Notes under the pieces: generated by a model
Databases searched by the model: none
Told to the model about the DNA's origin: nothing
What the model saw: the letters and a program-made list of their open reading frames with translations, nothing else
Part shown: piece by piece, positions 35,739-44,546 of the stretch
Layout: the number at the start of each line of letters is the position of its first letter
How positions within the stretch are numbered: the first letter of the stretch is position 1
Translations under genes and position numbers: made by a program
Source: Clostridium frigidicarnis
GTDB taxonomy: Bacteria > Bacillota > Clostridia > Clostridiales > Clostridiaceae
Assembly: GCF_900111985.1 (NCBI RefSeq)
Contig: NZ_FOKI01000016.1
Location: forward strand, 1 to 64,000
Direction: 5' to 3'
Length of the DNA stretch: 64,000 nt

Positions 35739-35780
35739 TATAAGTTAAAAGTAGTTTTATATTTCAGGAGGTAATTGAAG

Positions 35781-36407
35781 ATGAATGGTAAAAAGGTAAT
35801 AGAAGTAATAAATAAAATATATGAAGTTTTAGATAAAAATAAAGCTTATTTAACAGAGCTTGATGCGACTATAGGAGACGGAGATCATGGTCTAAATATG
35901 AGTAGAGGATTTAGTGCAGTTGTAGAAAAGTTAAAGGATGAAAGTGGAGATAACATAGGAGATGTATTTAAAAAGACAGGAATGGCTTTAGTTTCAAATG
36001 TAGGAGGAGCTTCAGGTCCACTTTATGGAACTGCTTTTATGAAGGGTGCCATGGCTGTTAATGGAAAAAGTGATATGGGTATACAAGATTTTCTAAATGT
36101 TTTAAGGTCAGCTTTAGATGGAGTAAAGCAAAGAGGTAAGGGAACTGAAGGAGAAAAAACAATGATAGATGCTTTATCTCCTGCTGTAAAAGCTATAGAA
36201 GAATCTATAAATAATGGAGATGATGTAGTAACAGTTTTAAAAAAAGCTAAAGATGCTGCATTACAAGGAGTTGAGTTTACCAAGACAATAGTTGCAACAA
36301 AAGGAAGAGCAAGTTATTTAGGTGAAAGAAGCATAGGACATCAAGATGCAGGAGCTACTTCATGTTTTTATATATTAGAAACTATATATGAAGAAGTAAA
36401 GGCTTAG
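35781..36407 (+). CDS. dhaL: Dihydroxyacetone kinase ADP-binding subunit DhaL
   Basis: This 208-residue subunit carries the tightly bound nucleotide. The Mg-ADP site is seen as DATIGDGDHGLNMSRG (about 28-43), with the three Asp ligands, and SNVGGASGPLYGT (about 72-84). In the PTS-dependent type it is re-phosphorylated by DhaM instead of exchanging ATP. ATG at 35781 lies nine bases after AGGAGG; an in-frame TTG two codons upstream is too close to it. 42 bp after dhaK. Confidence 0.95.
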   Translation: MNGKKVIEVINKIYEVLDKNKAYLTELDATIGDGDHGLNMSRGFSAVVEKLKDESGDNIGDVFKKTGMALVSNVGGASGPLYGTAFMKGAMAVNGKSDMGIQDFLNVLRSALDGVKQRGKGTEGEKTMIDALSPAVKAIEESINNGDDVVTVLKKAKDAALQGVEFTKTIVATKGRASYLGERSIGHQDAGATSCFYILETIYEEVKA

Positions 36408-36435
36408 GTTAAAGATAAAAGGAGATGGAAAAATC

Positions 36436-36828
36436 ATGGTAGGAATAGTTGTAATATCACATAGTAGTAAAATAGCAGAAGGTGTAGTGGAAATGGCATT
36501 GCAAATGGCTCCAGAGGTGCCTATGATAGCAGCAGGTGGAACTAGTGATGGAAGAATAGGAACAGATGTAGAGAAGATATCTGAGGCTATAAAGAAAGTT
36601 TATTCAGAGGATGGAGTATTAATAATATTTGATTTAGGAAGTGCATATATGAATGCTGAGATGGCTATGGATTTTTTAATAGGTGAAGTTGATACAGATA
36701 AAATAGAGATTGTAGATTGTGCACTTATAGAAGGTGGAATAACAGCAGCTGTTGAAAGTAGCATAGGATCAAATAGGGAAACCATAAAAGAAACATTAAA
36801 ACCACTAGTATTAAATAAAATGCCATAA
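36436..36828 (+). CDS. dhaM: PTS-dependent dihydroxyacetone kinase phosphotransferase subunit DhaM (EIIA-Man type, single domain)
   Basis: A 130-residue protein with only the EIIA-mannose-like domain. The phospho-acceptor His sits in VISHSSKIAEG (residues 6-16), and IAAGGTSDGRIGTD (about 32-45) is typical of DhaM. Unlike E. coli DhaM it has no HPr or enzyme I domain, so phosphate must come from general PTS enzyme I and HPr elsewhere in the genome. It lies 28 bp after dhaL. ATG follows AGGAGATGG. No clear terminator follows. Confidence 0.95.
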   Translation: MVGIVVISHSSKIAEGVVEMALQMAPEVPMIAAGGTSDGRIGTDVEKISEAIKKVYSEDGVLIIFDLGSAYMNAEMAMDFLIGEVDTDKIEIVDCALIEGGITAAVESSIGSNRETIKETLKPLVLNKMP

Positions 36829-36963
36829 GTAAGGCACCTGAAACAAAATCAAAATATAGTAGTAACTTTAACTTTGTGTGTAATATTGGTATAATTTAAA
36901 TAGATAAATTATTCAAAAGAAGTGAGGTGAAAAGTTAGTGGAGTGTATCTACTAACATATACT

Positions 36964-37401
36964 ATGTTAAAAGAGAATTTAAAAAAAGATGAAATAGCAG
37001 CAATGAAGGCAAGGGATAAAGCAAGAGTAAGCATTTTAAGATTGGTAAATGCTGATATTAAGGCATTTGAAGTTAATGAAAGAGAAACTATTTCTGATGA
37101 AGGTATTATAAAAATAATAGAAAAAAACATAAAACAAGTAAAAGAAGCTTTAGAATATGCTAAACAATTAAACAATGAAGAAAAAATAGCTGAAGGAAAC
37201 TTTGCAATCGAAGTTTTAACTCCATATCTTCCAGCTCAATTAAGTGATGAGGAAGTAAATAACATGCTAAAAGAAATTATAGCTAATGGTAATTACGCAT
37301 CATCAGATATGGGTAAAATAATGAAAGAAATAATGCCAAAAGTTAATGGTAAGTTTGAAAGATCAAAGATAAACCCAATGGTAAAAAGTTTATTAAGTTA
37401 A
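36964..37401 (+). CDS. yqeY: YqeY family protein (GatB/YqeY domain)
   Basis: A 145-residue protein of the YqeY family, which is related to the tRNA-binding tail of GatB and thought to act near tRNA amidation or translation. It shows the family start MLKENLKKD, the SILRLVNADIKAFEV helix and a C-terminal MGKIMKEIMPKVNGK segment. The start is uncertain: ATG at 36964 fits family alignments but lacks a good RBS, and a GTG at 36943 gives a seven-residue extension, with GAGG 15 bases before it. Confidence 0.9.
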   Translation: MLKENLKKDEIAAMKARDKARVSILRLVNADIKAFEVNERETISDEGIIKIIEKNIKQVKEALEYAKQLNNEEKIAEGNFAIEVLTPYLPAQLSDEEVNNMLKEIIANGNYASSDMGKIMKEIMPKVNGKFERSKINPMVKSLLS

Positions 37402-37560
37402 TGAACAATGTAATACTTAGTTATTCATTCATATAAATTAGTTTAGATAGTAACGCAAAGTTCTTATTAGATTTAAATGTAGTTATTAAGCTATCCTTAT
37501 CTACTATTTTTTAAGCTGGTAGTATTGCGGCACCAAGTCAAAGGATAAATGTTTAAATAA
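37402..37560. other. Intergenic region after yqeY
   Basis: Contains AGTAACGCAAAG and GGTAGTATTGCGG, a loose internal resemblance, but no ORF or known RNA. Confidence 0.3.
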
Positions 37561-37597
37561 AACCTAGAGGGCAAGTATTGCCTTCTAGGTTTTTTCT
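37561..37597 (+). terminator. Rho-independent terminator after yqeY
   Basis: Stem AACCTAGAGGGCAA/TTGCCTTCTAGGTT with a GTA loop, then TTTTTCTATTT. Confidence 0.87.
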
Positions 37598-37753
37598 ATT
37601 TGATTAATGAGTTAAGAATTTATATAATTATCAGAGGTTTATGATATAATTTTATAAATATTAAAAGAGAATGGTAATTATAATTACCTATTTTGCTATA
37701 AATTAGATGCCATATAAATAAATTTTATTAAGAATTAATAGAGAGGTTATGCA

Positions 37754-38860
37754 ATGAGTAATAATTGGGAGAAAAAGTGGATAGAAGATATAGATTTTTT
37801 AAAAAGCAACTTAATAAATAATCATAAAAATTTATTTTTTACTACAACAAGAGAAGAGTTTGAAGAAAAAATAGAAATGCTTAAATCCATAATTAATAAT
37901 TTAGATTATGATGAGATGAAAGTAGAATTAAGTAGAATAGTAGCTTCAATTAAAGATGCACACACATCAATAGAATTTCCAGTAAACAAATACTTGCCAT
38001 TTAAATTCTATTATTTTAATGATGGAATTTATATAACAAAAGTAACCAAGGGTTTTGAAAAATTTTTATATAGAAAGGTTACAAAAATTGAAGATATACC
38101 TATAGATGAAGTTATAAAGGAATTATCACAAATTATATCTTATGAAAATGAATATTTTTTAAAGGCACAGAGTATGAAATATCTTCAAGGAGCAGATATT
38201 TTATATGGACTATTGATATGTGATAATATTGATAAAATAAATATTACTTTAGAAGATGAAGTGGTAGAGGTAAAAACCATAAACCCAAAAGATTTGATTT
38301 ATTTAGAAAATATAAGGATTCCATTATATGCCGAAAGGTATAAAGATAACTATTGGCATAAATACATAAAGGATGAAGAAATTCTATATATTAAATATAA
38401 TTCATGCAAAGATAATGGAGATGTTTCTATAAAAAATAACATAGTTGAAACTATAAATTTTATAGAAAAGAATAATGTGAATAAGATAACAATAGATTTA
38501 AGAAATAATTTAGGCGGAAATTCTACATTGCTAAGGCCTTTAATTGAGTATATAAAAAGCAATAAAAAAATAAATCAAAGAGAAAACTTAAAGGTAATAA
38601 TAGGCAGAGAAACATTTTCATCAGCTTTAATAAATGCTTATGAATTTAAATTTGAAACTAACGCCATATTAACAGGAGAACCTTCAGGGGGAAAACCTAA
38701 CTGCTATGGAGAAATATTAAGGTTTACGTTGCCTAATAGTAAGTTTAGAGTTAGTTATTCTACTAAATACTATAAAATAATAGAAGATGATAGTATATTA
38801 GCTTTATATCCAGATGAATTTCAGGAAGAGAAAATAGAAGAGTATTTAATGTACTTGTAA
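37754..38860 (+). CDS. S41 family (tail-specific/tricorn-like) peptidase homologue
   Basis: A 368-residue protein without signal peptide, so probably cytoplasmic. The C-terminal half matches the S41 core: ITIDLRNNLGGNSTLL (about 246-261), a candidate catalytic Ser in GRETFSSALINA (about 288-299), and GEPSGGKPNCYGE. The N-terminal 180 residues resemble the small helical domain of S41 enzymes, with no clear PDZ. Function is likely peptide degradation, but the active site should be confirmed. ATG follows AGAGAGGTT. It is monocistronic. Confidence 0.78.
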   Translation: MSNNWEKKWIEDIDFLKSNLINNHKNLFFTTTREEFEEKIEMLKSIINNLDYDEMKVELSRIVASIKDAHTSIEFPVNKYLPFKFYYFNDGIYITKVTKGFEKFLYRKVTKIEDIPIDEVIKELSQIISYENEYFLKAQSMKYLQGADILYGLLICDNIDKINITLEDEVVEVKTINPKDLIYLENIRIPLYAERYKDNYWHKYIKDEEILYIKYNSCKDNGDVSIKNNIVETINFIEKNNVNKITIDLRNNLGGNSTLLRPLIEYIKSNKKINQRENLKVIIGRETFSSALINAYEFKFETNAILTGEPSGGKPNCYGEILRFTLPNSKFRVSYSTKYYKIIEDDSILALYPDEFQEEKIEEYLMYL

Positions 38861-38975
38861 AAATATTCAAAGAATATGATATAATTATGTTAATGATTGT
38901 TTAGAAAATACATAATATTTTAAAAAATATAATTAGGTCAATATATATGTAATAAATTTAAGGGGCGGGTTTGTT

Positions 38976-39398
38976 ATGGATATTATTTATAAAGAAATAA
39001 GGGAGAGCTACAACAAGGAAGAATTAAGGCTTTTATATCATGATACAGCGTGGATAAATTACGGAAATGATATAGATAAAACAAAAAGATCTATAGAAAA
39101 ATCATTATGCACTATAGGAGCATTTTGTAATGATAAATTAGTTGGAATTATTAGAGTTATTGGTGATGATGAACGCATAATATATATTCAGGAATTAGTA
39201 GTATTAAGGCAATACAAAAGAAAGGGAATAGGAAAAACGTTAATTAAACTCATAAGAGATAAATATAAGCATATTACTGATATAGTTTTAATCACAGATA
39301 ATACAGATAATAATCCTGAAACTAACGGATTTTATAAGACATTAGGTTTTAAAGAAGCTAGTGAATATGGAACAATCTGTTATATGAAGTGTGAATAA
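38976..39398 (+). CDS. GNAT family acetyltransferase
   Basis: A 140-residue GNAT enzyme that moves an acetyl group from acetyl-CoA to an amine. The acetyl-CoA loop is QYKRKGIGKTLIKLI (about 81-95), preceded by the IQELVVL beta strand; NGFYKTLGFKEA is the usual C-terminal motif. ATG follows AAGGGGCGGG. The substrate is unknown. A tiny ORF with a good RBS follows. Confidence 0.92.
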   Translation: MDIIYKEIRESYNKEELRLLYHDTAWINYGNDIDKTKRSIEKSLCTIGAFCNDKLVGIIRVIGDDERIIYIQELVVLRQYKRKGIGKTLIKLIRDKYKHITDIVLITDNTDNNPETNGFYKTLGFKEASEYGTICYMKCE

Positions 39399-39413
39399 TA
39401 AGGAGAATACGAA

Positions 39414-39473
39414 GTGACAATGTTTTTCGGTGACAATTTAGAAAATAGAGATACTACAACTTTTACTTTATAA
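39414..39473 (+). CDS. Possible 19-residue ORF
   Basis: GTG start nine bases after AAGGAG, 15 bp downstream of the GNAT stop; encodes MTMFFGDNLENRDTTTFTL. It may be a real micropeptide or the remaining start of a lost gene. No homology is visible. Confidence 0.25.
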   Translation: MTMFFGDNLENRDTTTFTL

Positions 39474-39828
39474 GTATGTGGGTGTTAGTAACGGCATAAA
39501 TTTCATTGAAAAAAATTTTGATTAATACTAAGCATTTATATGTAGGAGAAATTAAATAGGTTTTTATGAAGTTTATATAACATTTATATAGCATTTATAT
39601 AGCATTTATAAATAGGAAAGTTCTATAGTCCATAGATGTAACATAAATTTAAGAAGTAGTAATATTGTATAGAGGGTTTATTAAACAACATGACTAAATA
39701 GTACTAAACTGATAAGCATTAGTAAGGGGAGCCAGTGGATAAAATGAGTTTAGGGCGATAACTAGAAAAAATTAATATTATATAGGCTTTAAATATGTTT
39801 TTATAAGGCTATAGGAAGGGGGAAGTGC
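39474..39828. other. Intergenic region with a short tandem repeat
   Basis: Holds three head-to-tail units of about 11-12 bp (CATTTATATAG) near 39580-39612. No ORF or known RNA is seen. Confidence 0.4.
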
Positions 39829-40911
39829 ATGAAGTTATTATATCTTTTAGAGGGGTATCTAATAATACTTATATATTTTATTGGAATAGACACATGTAAG
39901 GATATAAAAAATGGTGTCAACTATGGTATTTCAATTAAAATAAATAGGGAGGATACCTTAGGATTAGATAGGATATTTAAACAATACTGGACAGTGTGCC
40001 ATTTTATATATTGGCTTATTATTGTATTTATTCAAATTTACTCAAAAGATAGGTATATGCTAGTATCATTAGTATTAGGACCAATAGGAAACATAATTTT
40101 ATTAAACATATGTCACTACCCAATCTATAGAAAAATTAAAATATTAGACTTGAATGAGAATATATGGAAATATAAAAGAGCTAATATATATGGAGATGGT
40201 ATTGAAAATATAAATAATGATAATAGATTTAGTTTGAAATTATTTGTAATACCATTAATCTTATTAATTTGTGCAATAATATTAAATGCAACATTATACA
40301 ATATAATTTTAAGTATAAAAACTTTTTTAAATAGTGGAAATTCAGCTATAGAAAACATTTTAGAAGTTTATAATAATAGTAATATTTTTGATCAAATTAT
40401 TATGTTTCCTACAATATCCTTAATAATTATAATCTTATTAGGGGTATTAGCAAATGTTTTTATAAAATCAAATATAGAATTAGGAAAGATTTTAATTCCA
40501 AGTTCATTATTTATGGTATCAATAGGGATTGTAATTATATTAGAATTCTTTAATATTTATAGTATTAAAGGCGATAAACCTCAAATATTAGTAAGTATTA
40601 TTGTTATAACTTTACTTATAAGCTTACCCATTATAAAGTTGTCATTTGGTATGTATATATATGATTTAGGTAAAAAACTTGGTTATAGCAGTGCATGTTA
40701 TAATGAGAATCCTTTTATATCAGATAATGAACATTATTTTAAAAATAGTCTTTATTACAATAAAAATAATCCAGCACTAATGATTGAAAGTAGGAGTGGA
40801 TTATCTTTACAAATTAATTTTGCAAATTTGAAAGTTAAGTATTTAGTTTTAATAATTGGTATAAGCACAATGTGTGCTATAGGAACTATGATTTCAAATA
40901 AAGTTTATTAA
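39829..40911 (+). CDS. DUF5808-domain membrane protein of unknown function
   Basis: A 360-residue integral membrane protein with about seven helices (near 5-20, 55-72, 80-97, 140-163, 190-210, 222-240, 258-275, 340-358). A cytoplasmic C-terminal segment, EHYFKNSLYYNKNNPALM and SLQINFAN, matches the DUF5808 pattern (W/Y-x-GxFYYNPxDPR, W-x-NFA). It has similarity of layout to SdpI/DUF1648 proteins. ATG follows GAAGGGGGAAG. Function unknown; it stands alone. Confidence 0.75.
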   Translation: MKLLYLLEGYLIILIYFIGIDTCKDIKNGVNYGISIKINREDTLGLDRIFKQYWTVCHFIYWLIIVFIQIYSKDRYMLVSLVLGPIGNIILLNICHYPIYRKIKILDLNENIWKYKRANIYGDGIENINNDNRFSLKLFVIPLILLICAIILNATLYNIILSIKTFLNSGNSAIENILEVYNNSNIFDQIIMFPTISLIIIILLGVLANVFIKSNIELGKILIPSSLFMVSIGIVIILEFFNIYSIKGDKPQILVSIIVITLLISLPIIKLSFGMYIYDLGKKLGYSSACYNENPFISDNEHYFKNSLYYNKNNPALMIESRSGLSLQINFANLKVKYLVLIIGISTMCAIGTMISNKVY

Positions 40912-40967
40912 AAAAAGAAATTATTTCAGAGACAATAGTTAATGACGTTTTTCTCAAGTTGAAAATT

Positions 40968-41153
40968 GAAAGTGAGGACTAAGCATTAGCAAAATATCTG
41001 ATGAACAGTTAGTATTGGTGGTATAAAAAATTTATATAGCGTTAGAAAATCCAATTGTTGTACCCAGTGAGTTATTGGATTTTAGTTATATAAATTTTTT
41101 GTACCTTACAATATTCAGTCAGCTAGTTTGTGTTGTTTAGTCCTCACTTTTCG
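40968..41153. repeat. Palindromic repeat, family 2, longest copy (186 bp)
   Basis: The ends AAAGTGAGGACTAAGCATTA and, reversed, GAAAAGTGAGGACTAAACAA are inverted. Inside are TATAAAAAATTTATATA/TATATAAATTTTTTGTA and AATCCAATTGTT...GAGTTATTGGATT. The right side shares ACTAAACAACACAAACTAGCTGACT with the copy at 31806, the left side shares TAAGCATTAGCAAA with the copy at 19106. It may terminate the chemoreceptor gene on the minus strand. Confidence 0.75.
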
Positions 41154-41169
41154 GTTTAGATAAAATCTT

Positions 41170-42138
41170 TTACTTGATTAGTTGAGTTAAATTTTTAAGG
41201 TCTTTAGAAATATTTTTTATTGAATTAGATTGATGCTCTGTTTCAGATGATATATCAGTGCATAAGGTTGAATTTTCTTCTGCTAAATCAGATACGTGTT
41301 GAATTTTTTCTAAAACAACATGTTTTTTATCAGAAGTTATAGTAAGATTTTCTATGCATTTTTCAATTTCACTATTAGCATCGTCCATAGACCCTTTTAT
41401 ATTTGTAAACGTATCTTTTGTTTCATTAATTGTATTTATCTGAGTAGAAAGAGCTGTGTTTCCTAAGTTTATTGCAGATGATGCATTAAGAATATCAATT
41501 TTTATTTCATTTAAAATTTTTGTGATATTTTCAACTGCTATTTTAGAATTTTCAGCAAGCTTTTTTACTTCGCCAGCTACAACAGAAAAACCTTTTCCAG
41601 CATCACCAGCTCTAGCAGCTTCAATTGCTGCATTTAAAGCAAGTAAATTGGTTTGACTAGCTATTTTACTTATGGAATCGGTTATTATGTTAACTGATTC
41701 TAGCTTGTCTACTAAATCTTCAACAGAAGTAGTAGATACCTTAAAGGTTTCTTCTAAAGAGTTTAGTGAATCATCTAAGGTAGTTAAAGTTTCTAAACCA
41801 GAATTTATCATGGTGTTAGAATCCATTGTCTTGATTTGAACGTTAACCACATTAAAAGCTAAATCTTCCATATGAGTATTGAAATCTTTTAAAAGATTAA
41901 CTGCTTGAATAACATCATTATGTTGTTCATATGCAGATTTTGAAATAGTTTTTATATAAGAAGTTATATGTGATGAGGAATCTTCAACACATAGGGTATT
42001 TTCTGTTATTTTAGTAACTGCGTCTACAACTTTAAAATTGTCACTGAGATTATCTGTAATTTGTTCTTGAAAAACTGAATTAACACATTCAGTTTGTTCG
42101 TTATCGTGACGATTGCTTCTTTTGAATATTGACATCAT
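41170..42138 (-). CDS. Soluble methyl-accepting chemotaxis-type protein
   Basis: A 322-residue coiled-coil protein with the MCP signalling hairpin: [20 protein letters not shown] (about 165-184) and [18 protein letters not shown]. No membrane helix or ligand-binding domain is present, only an N-terminal stretch of about 90 residues. Such soluble receptors signal to CheA from the cytoplasm. It lies 28 bp after the DUF2225 gene in an operon. Two ATG codons in tandem follow AGGAGGGGTA; the second (42135) has slightly better spacing. Confidence 0.9.
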   Translation of the reverse strand: MMSIFKRSNRHDNEQTECVNSVFQEQITDNLSDNFKVVDAVTKITENTLCVEDSSSHITSYIKTISKSAYEQHNDVIQAVNLLKDFNTHMEDLAFNVVNVQIKTMDSNTMINSGLETLTTLDDSLNSLEETFKVSTTSVEDLVDKLESVNIITDSISKIASQTNLLALNAAIEAARAGDAGKGFSVVAGEVKKLAENSKIAVENITKILNEIKIDILNASSAINLGNTALSTQINTINETKDTFTNIKGSMDDANSEIEKCIENLTITSDKKHVVLEKIQHVSDLAEENSTLCTDISSETEHQSNSIKNISKDLKNLTQLIK

Positions 42139-42166
42139 TACCCCTCCTAAATCTTACTTAAAAATA

Positions 42167-42967
42167 TTAATTTAAATCAATGCTTTTTATCAAGTCCTTT
42201 TGGTCACGTGCTAATTCCTTCAACCTAGATGAAACTCCAGGGGTTGTAATTACCTTGCTCATCCAAATGAGAGATTTTTCATTATTTCCTATTCGTCTAT
42301 TTAATTCGCCTAATAAGTACATAGTTGTGAATTTATCCATCCCATATATGGGGAAGGCTTCTTTCTCAAAGGCGTTTACAAAGCCTTCAAGTGATTTTTC
42401 AATAAATATAATTTCGTCATTAGGCACTTCCTTTAATCTATACATCCAAGCTATTTTAAGACAAAGCATAGCTTTTGTACTATCTTTGCAATTTGTTACA
42501 ACAGCATTTAGTAAAGCTAACTTATAGCGTTCAATTGCTATATTTTCATCAAATGGAACTTTATATTCCCGTCCACGCCATTTAGAAGTTATATTTTTGA
42601 AAATCAATTCTTTTTGAAATTCTCTTATTTTTGGAAAGTCAACTTTAAGAGCTGCATAACCACAAGAATTGCAAACCCAAACATCATAAAAATATGGATT
42701 TACATTTCCATAGATTATAAAAAAATCTGACTCTCTTTTTAATACTCTTGGAGCTGAGGTTTTTACAGAAGGACATTTAAATTCTGCATTGCAAACAGGA
42801 CATTTCACTGTTCTTTCATAAAGATAAGAATTGCCTCTTTCTTTCAGTTTAAGTTGTGTTAGCCTTACTTTTTCTTCGTTTTTATAAAGGTCAACATTTA
42901 AGTCAGAAAAACCTAGTTTTTCTAAGCCTGAAAAAAGTTTATTTGTATCGTCTTTGTCCGTACACAT
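42167..42967 (-). CDS. DUF2225 family protein
   Basis: A 266-residue protein of the DUF2225 family. Two Cys pairs, CPVCNAEF (about 53-60) and CNSCGYAAL (about 94-102), look like zinc knuckles. The C-terminal part is helical, TPR-like (KLAWMYRLKE, FTTMYLLGELNRRIG). Function unknown. The ATG at 42967 is six bases after GAGG; the one before it (42970) is closer. It is the first gene of a two-gene operon with the soluble chemoreceptor, which hints at a signalling role. Confidence 0.88.
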   Translation of the reverse strand: MCTDKDDTNKLFSGLEKLGFSDLNVDLYKNEEKVRLTQLKLKERGNSYLYERTVKCPVCNAEFKCPSVKTSAPRVLKRESDFFIIYGNVNPYFYDVWVCNSCGYAALKVDFPKIREFQKELIFKNITSKWRGREYKVPFDENIAIERYKLALLNAVVTNCKDSTKAMLCLKIAWMYRLKEVPNDEIIFIEKSLEGFVNAFEKEAFPIYGMDKFTTMYLLGELNRRIGNNEKSLIWMSKVITTPGVSSRLKELARDQKDLIKSIDLN

Positions 42968-43238
42968 CATACACCTCAATAAATAATCAGAATTAATAAA
43001 TATATATTAATATAGAGTCTATTATATCACAAAAATGGTTTTAGTTAGTATAATATATTTGGTATAATATAAAGTGATGTTTAATTATAAAAGAATAAAT
43101 TTGATTTTTTGATTATAATGTTAAGTGGAAATGTTAATTAGAAAAACAAATAATATAAAATTGATTTATAAAAAGTAAGATTCTAAGGTTATTATGCTTT
43201 AGTAACTAAATATAGTAAAAGAAAAAAGGGTGATGAAT

Positions 43239-44027
43239 ATGGCTATGAAAGAGTGGAAGACCTTTTTAACCCCTTATGAGCAAGCGGTGGATGAATTAAA
43301 GGTTAAATTTAGAGCAATAAGAAAAGAATACAGAAGAAAAAATGAATATTCTCCAATAGAATTTATCACTGGAAGAGTTAAAGAAGTTTCTAGTATGTTA
43401 GAAAAAGCTAATAAATTCAATATACCTTTAGATAGGATCCAGTATGAAATGGAAGATATAGCGGGATTAAGAATAATGTGTCAATTTGTTGATGATATAG
43501 AAAAGGTTGTTGAGATAATAAGAAACAGAAAAGATATGCAAGTAATGTACGAAAAAGATTATGTTACAAATGTAAAGGAAAGTGGATATAGGAGTTACCA
43601 TATCATAATAAAGTATCCTGTAAATATGGCAGAAGGCCAAAAAGATATACTTGCAGAATTCCAAATAAGGACATTAGCAATGAACTTTTGGGCAACTATA
43701 GAACATTCATTAAACTACAAATATAAGCAACAAATACCTTTTGAAATTAAGGGAAAATTAAAAAATGCTGCAGATGCTGCATATCAGTTAGATGAACAAA
43801 TGAGGGAGATAAAGGGAGAGATAATGGATGCACAAACATTATTTGAAGTTAAGTCTGACATTGTCTCAAATATAATAAATAATATATTAACCTTAATATC
43901 TCAGGGAAAAGCAGCTGAGGCTTCAAGATATCAATTACATCTTAATAAGCTTATACAAGAGGGTGAAGTTTGGGAACTTAATAGTTTGCTTATGAATATC
44001 AAAAGAGACATTGAAAAATTTAAATAG
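43239..44027 (+). CDS. Small alarmone synthetase (RelQ/YjbM-like (p)ppGpp synthetase)
   Basis: A 262-residue protein with only the RelA/SpoT synthetase domain: YEMEDIAGLRIMCQF (about 67-81), ESGYRSYHIIIKY (about 107-119), AEFQIRTLAMNFWATIEHS and an extended helical tail. No HD hydrolase, TGS or ACT domain. It makes (p)ppGpp or pGpp from ATP and GTP/GDP/GMP. The ATG at 43239 lies eight bases after AAAGGG; GTG and ATG codons just upstream overlap the RBS. Confidence 0.93.
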   Translation: MAMKEWKTFLTPYEQAVDELKVKFRAIRKEYRRKNEYSPIEFITGRVKEVSSMLEKANKFNIPLDRIQYEMEDIAGLRIMCQFVDDIEKVVEIIRNRKDMQVMYEKDYVTNVKESGYRSYHIIIKYPVNMAEGQKDILAEFQIRTLAMNFWATIEHSLNYKYKQQIPFEIKGKLKNAADAAYQLDEQMREIKGEIMDAQTLFEVKSDIVSNIINNILTLISQGKAAEASRYQLHLNKLIQEGEVWELNSLLMNIKRDIEKFK

Positions 44028-44176
44028 AAATATAAAGTATCAAGTGGTTCTAAGGTAAATATAGAGTTTTCTCATGAGGAAAAACATAATAATAAAAGAA
44101 ATAAAAGTCTATTGACAATTTGTAAAAATTGAAATATAGTTATAAATAACTTTTAAAATAATAATCTCTAATATTA

Positions 44177-44345
44177 GTAGATAGAGGTGCAGTAATTAAA
44201 AGTAATTCTACAGAGTTAAGCACTATGAAGTAGGATGAAAGGAATTATTGCCGAAGTGTACAACTAATGCTTTAAGGTTGTATCACTGGCTTTGTGCAAA
44301 ACATGTACAGGGTTGTCACAAATTCGTTTGTGGAGAGCTATCACG
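44177..44345 (+). ncRNA. Lysine riboswitch (L box)
   Basis: Conserved core elements appear in order: GATAGAGGTGC, AAAAGTAATT, ATGAAAGG, ATTGCCGAAGTG, CACTGGCTTTGTGC, GGGTTGTCAC and GTGGAGAGCTATC. GATAG and CTATC close P1 (44180-44184 with 44338-44342). A terminator follows at 44372. Lysine binding should end transcription, so the downstream transporter is expressed when lysine is scarce. Confidence 0.93.
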
Positions 44346-44371
44346 TGGATAAACTTTATTTAGCATATTTA

Positions 44372-44405
44372 AAGTCCCAAGTGAGCTCCTTGGGGCTTTT
44401 TTTTA
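44372..44405 (+). terminator. Terminator of the lysine riboswitch expression platform
   Basis: Stem AAGTCCCAAG/CTTGGGGCTT (one G-U pair), followed by eight T. About 140 nt remain before the ATG. Confidence 0.88.
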
Positions 44406-44546
44406 TTATCATTGAATATGCGTAAATATCACGTTTTTAGCTTTCCTCCCATATAGAACGAATCTTCATTTAGGTGGTGTTTTTCCACCATATGAATGTT
44501 AGATGAGTTAGCCATCAGATAAAATTAAAATTGAGGGGGAAGTACA

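Noticed and set aside
36831-36850. A further family 1 end (TAAGGCACCTGAAACAAAAT) after dhaM
   Set aside because: Only one end of about 15-20 bp is similar and no inverted partner follows.
39570-39612. CATTTATATAG tandem units as a CRISPR-like or origin-type array
   Set aside because: Three short units without spacers; the sequence is simple AT and likely slippage.
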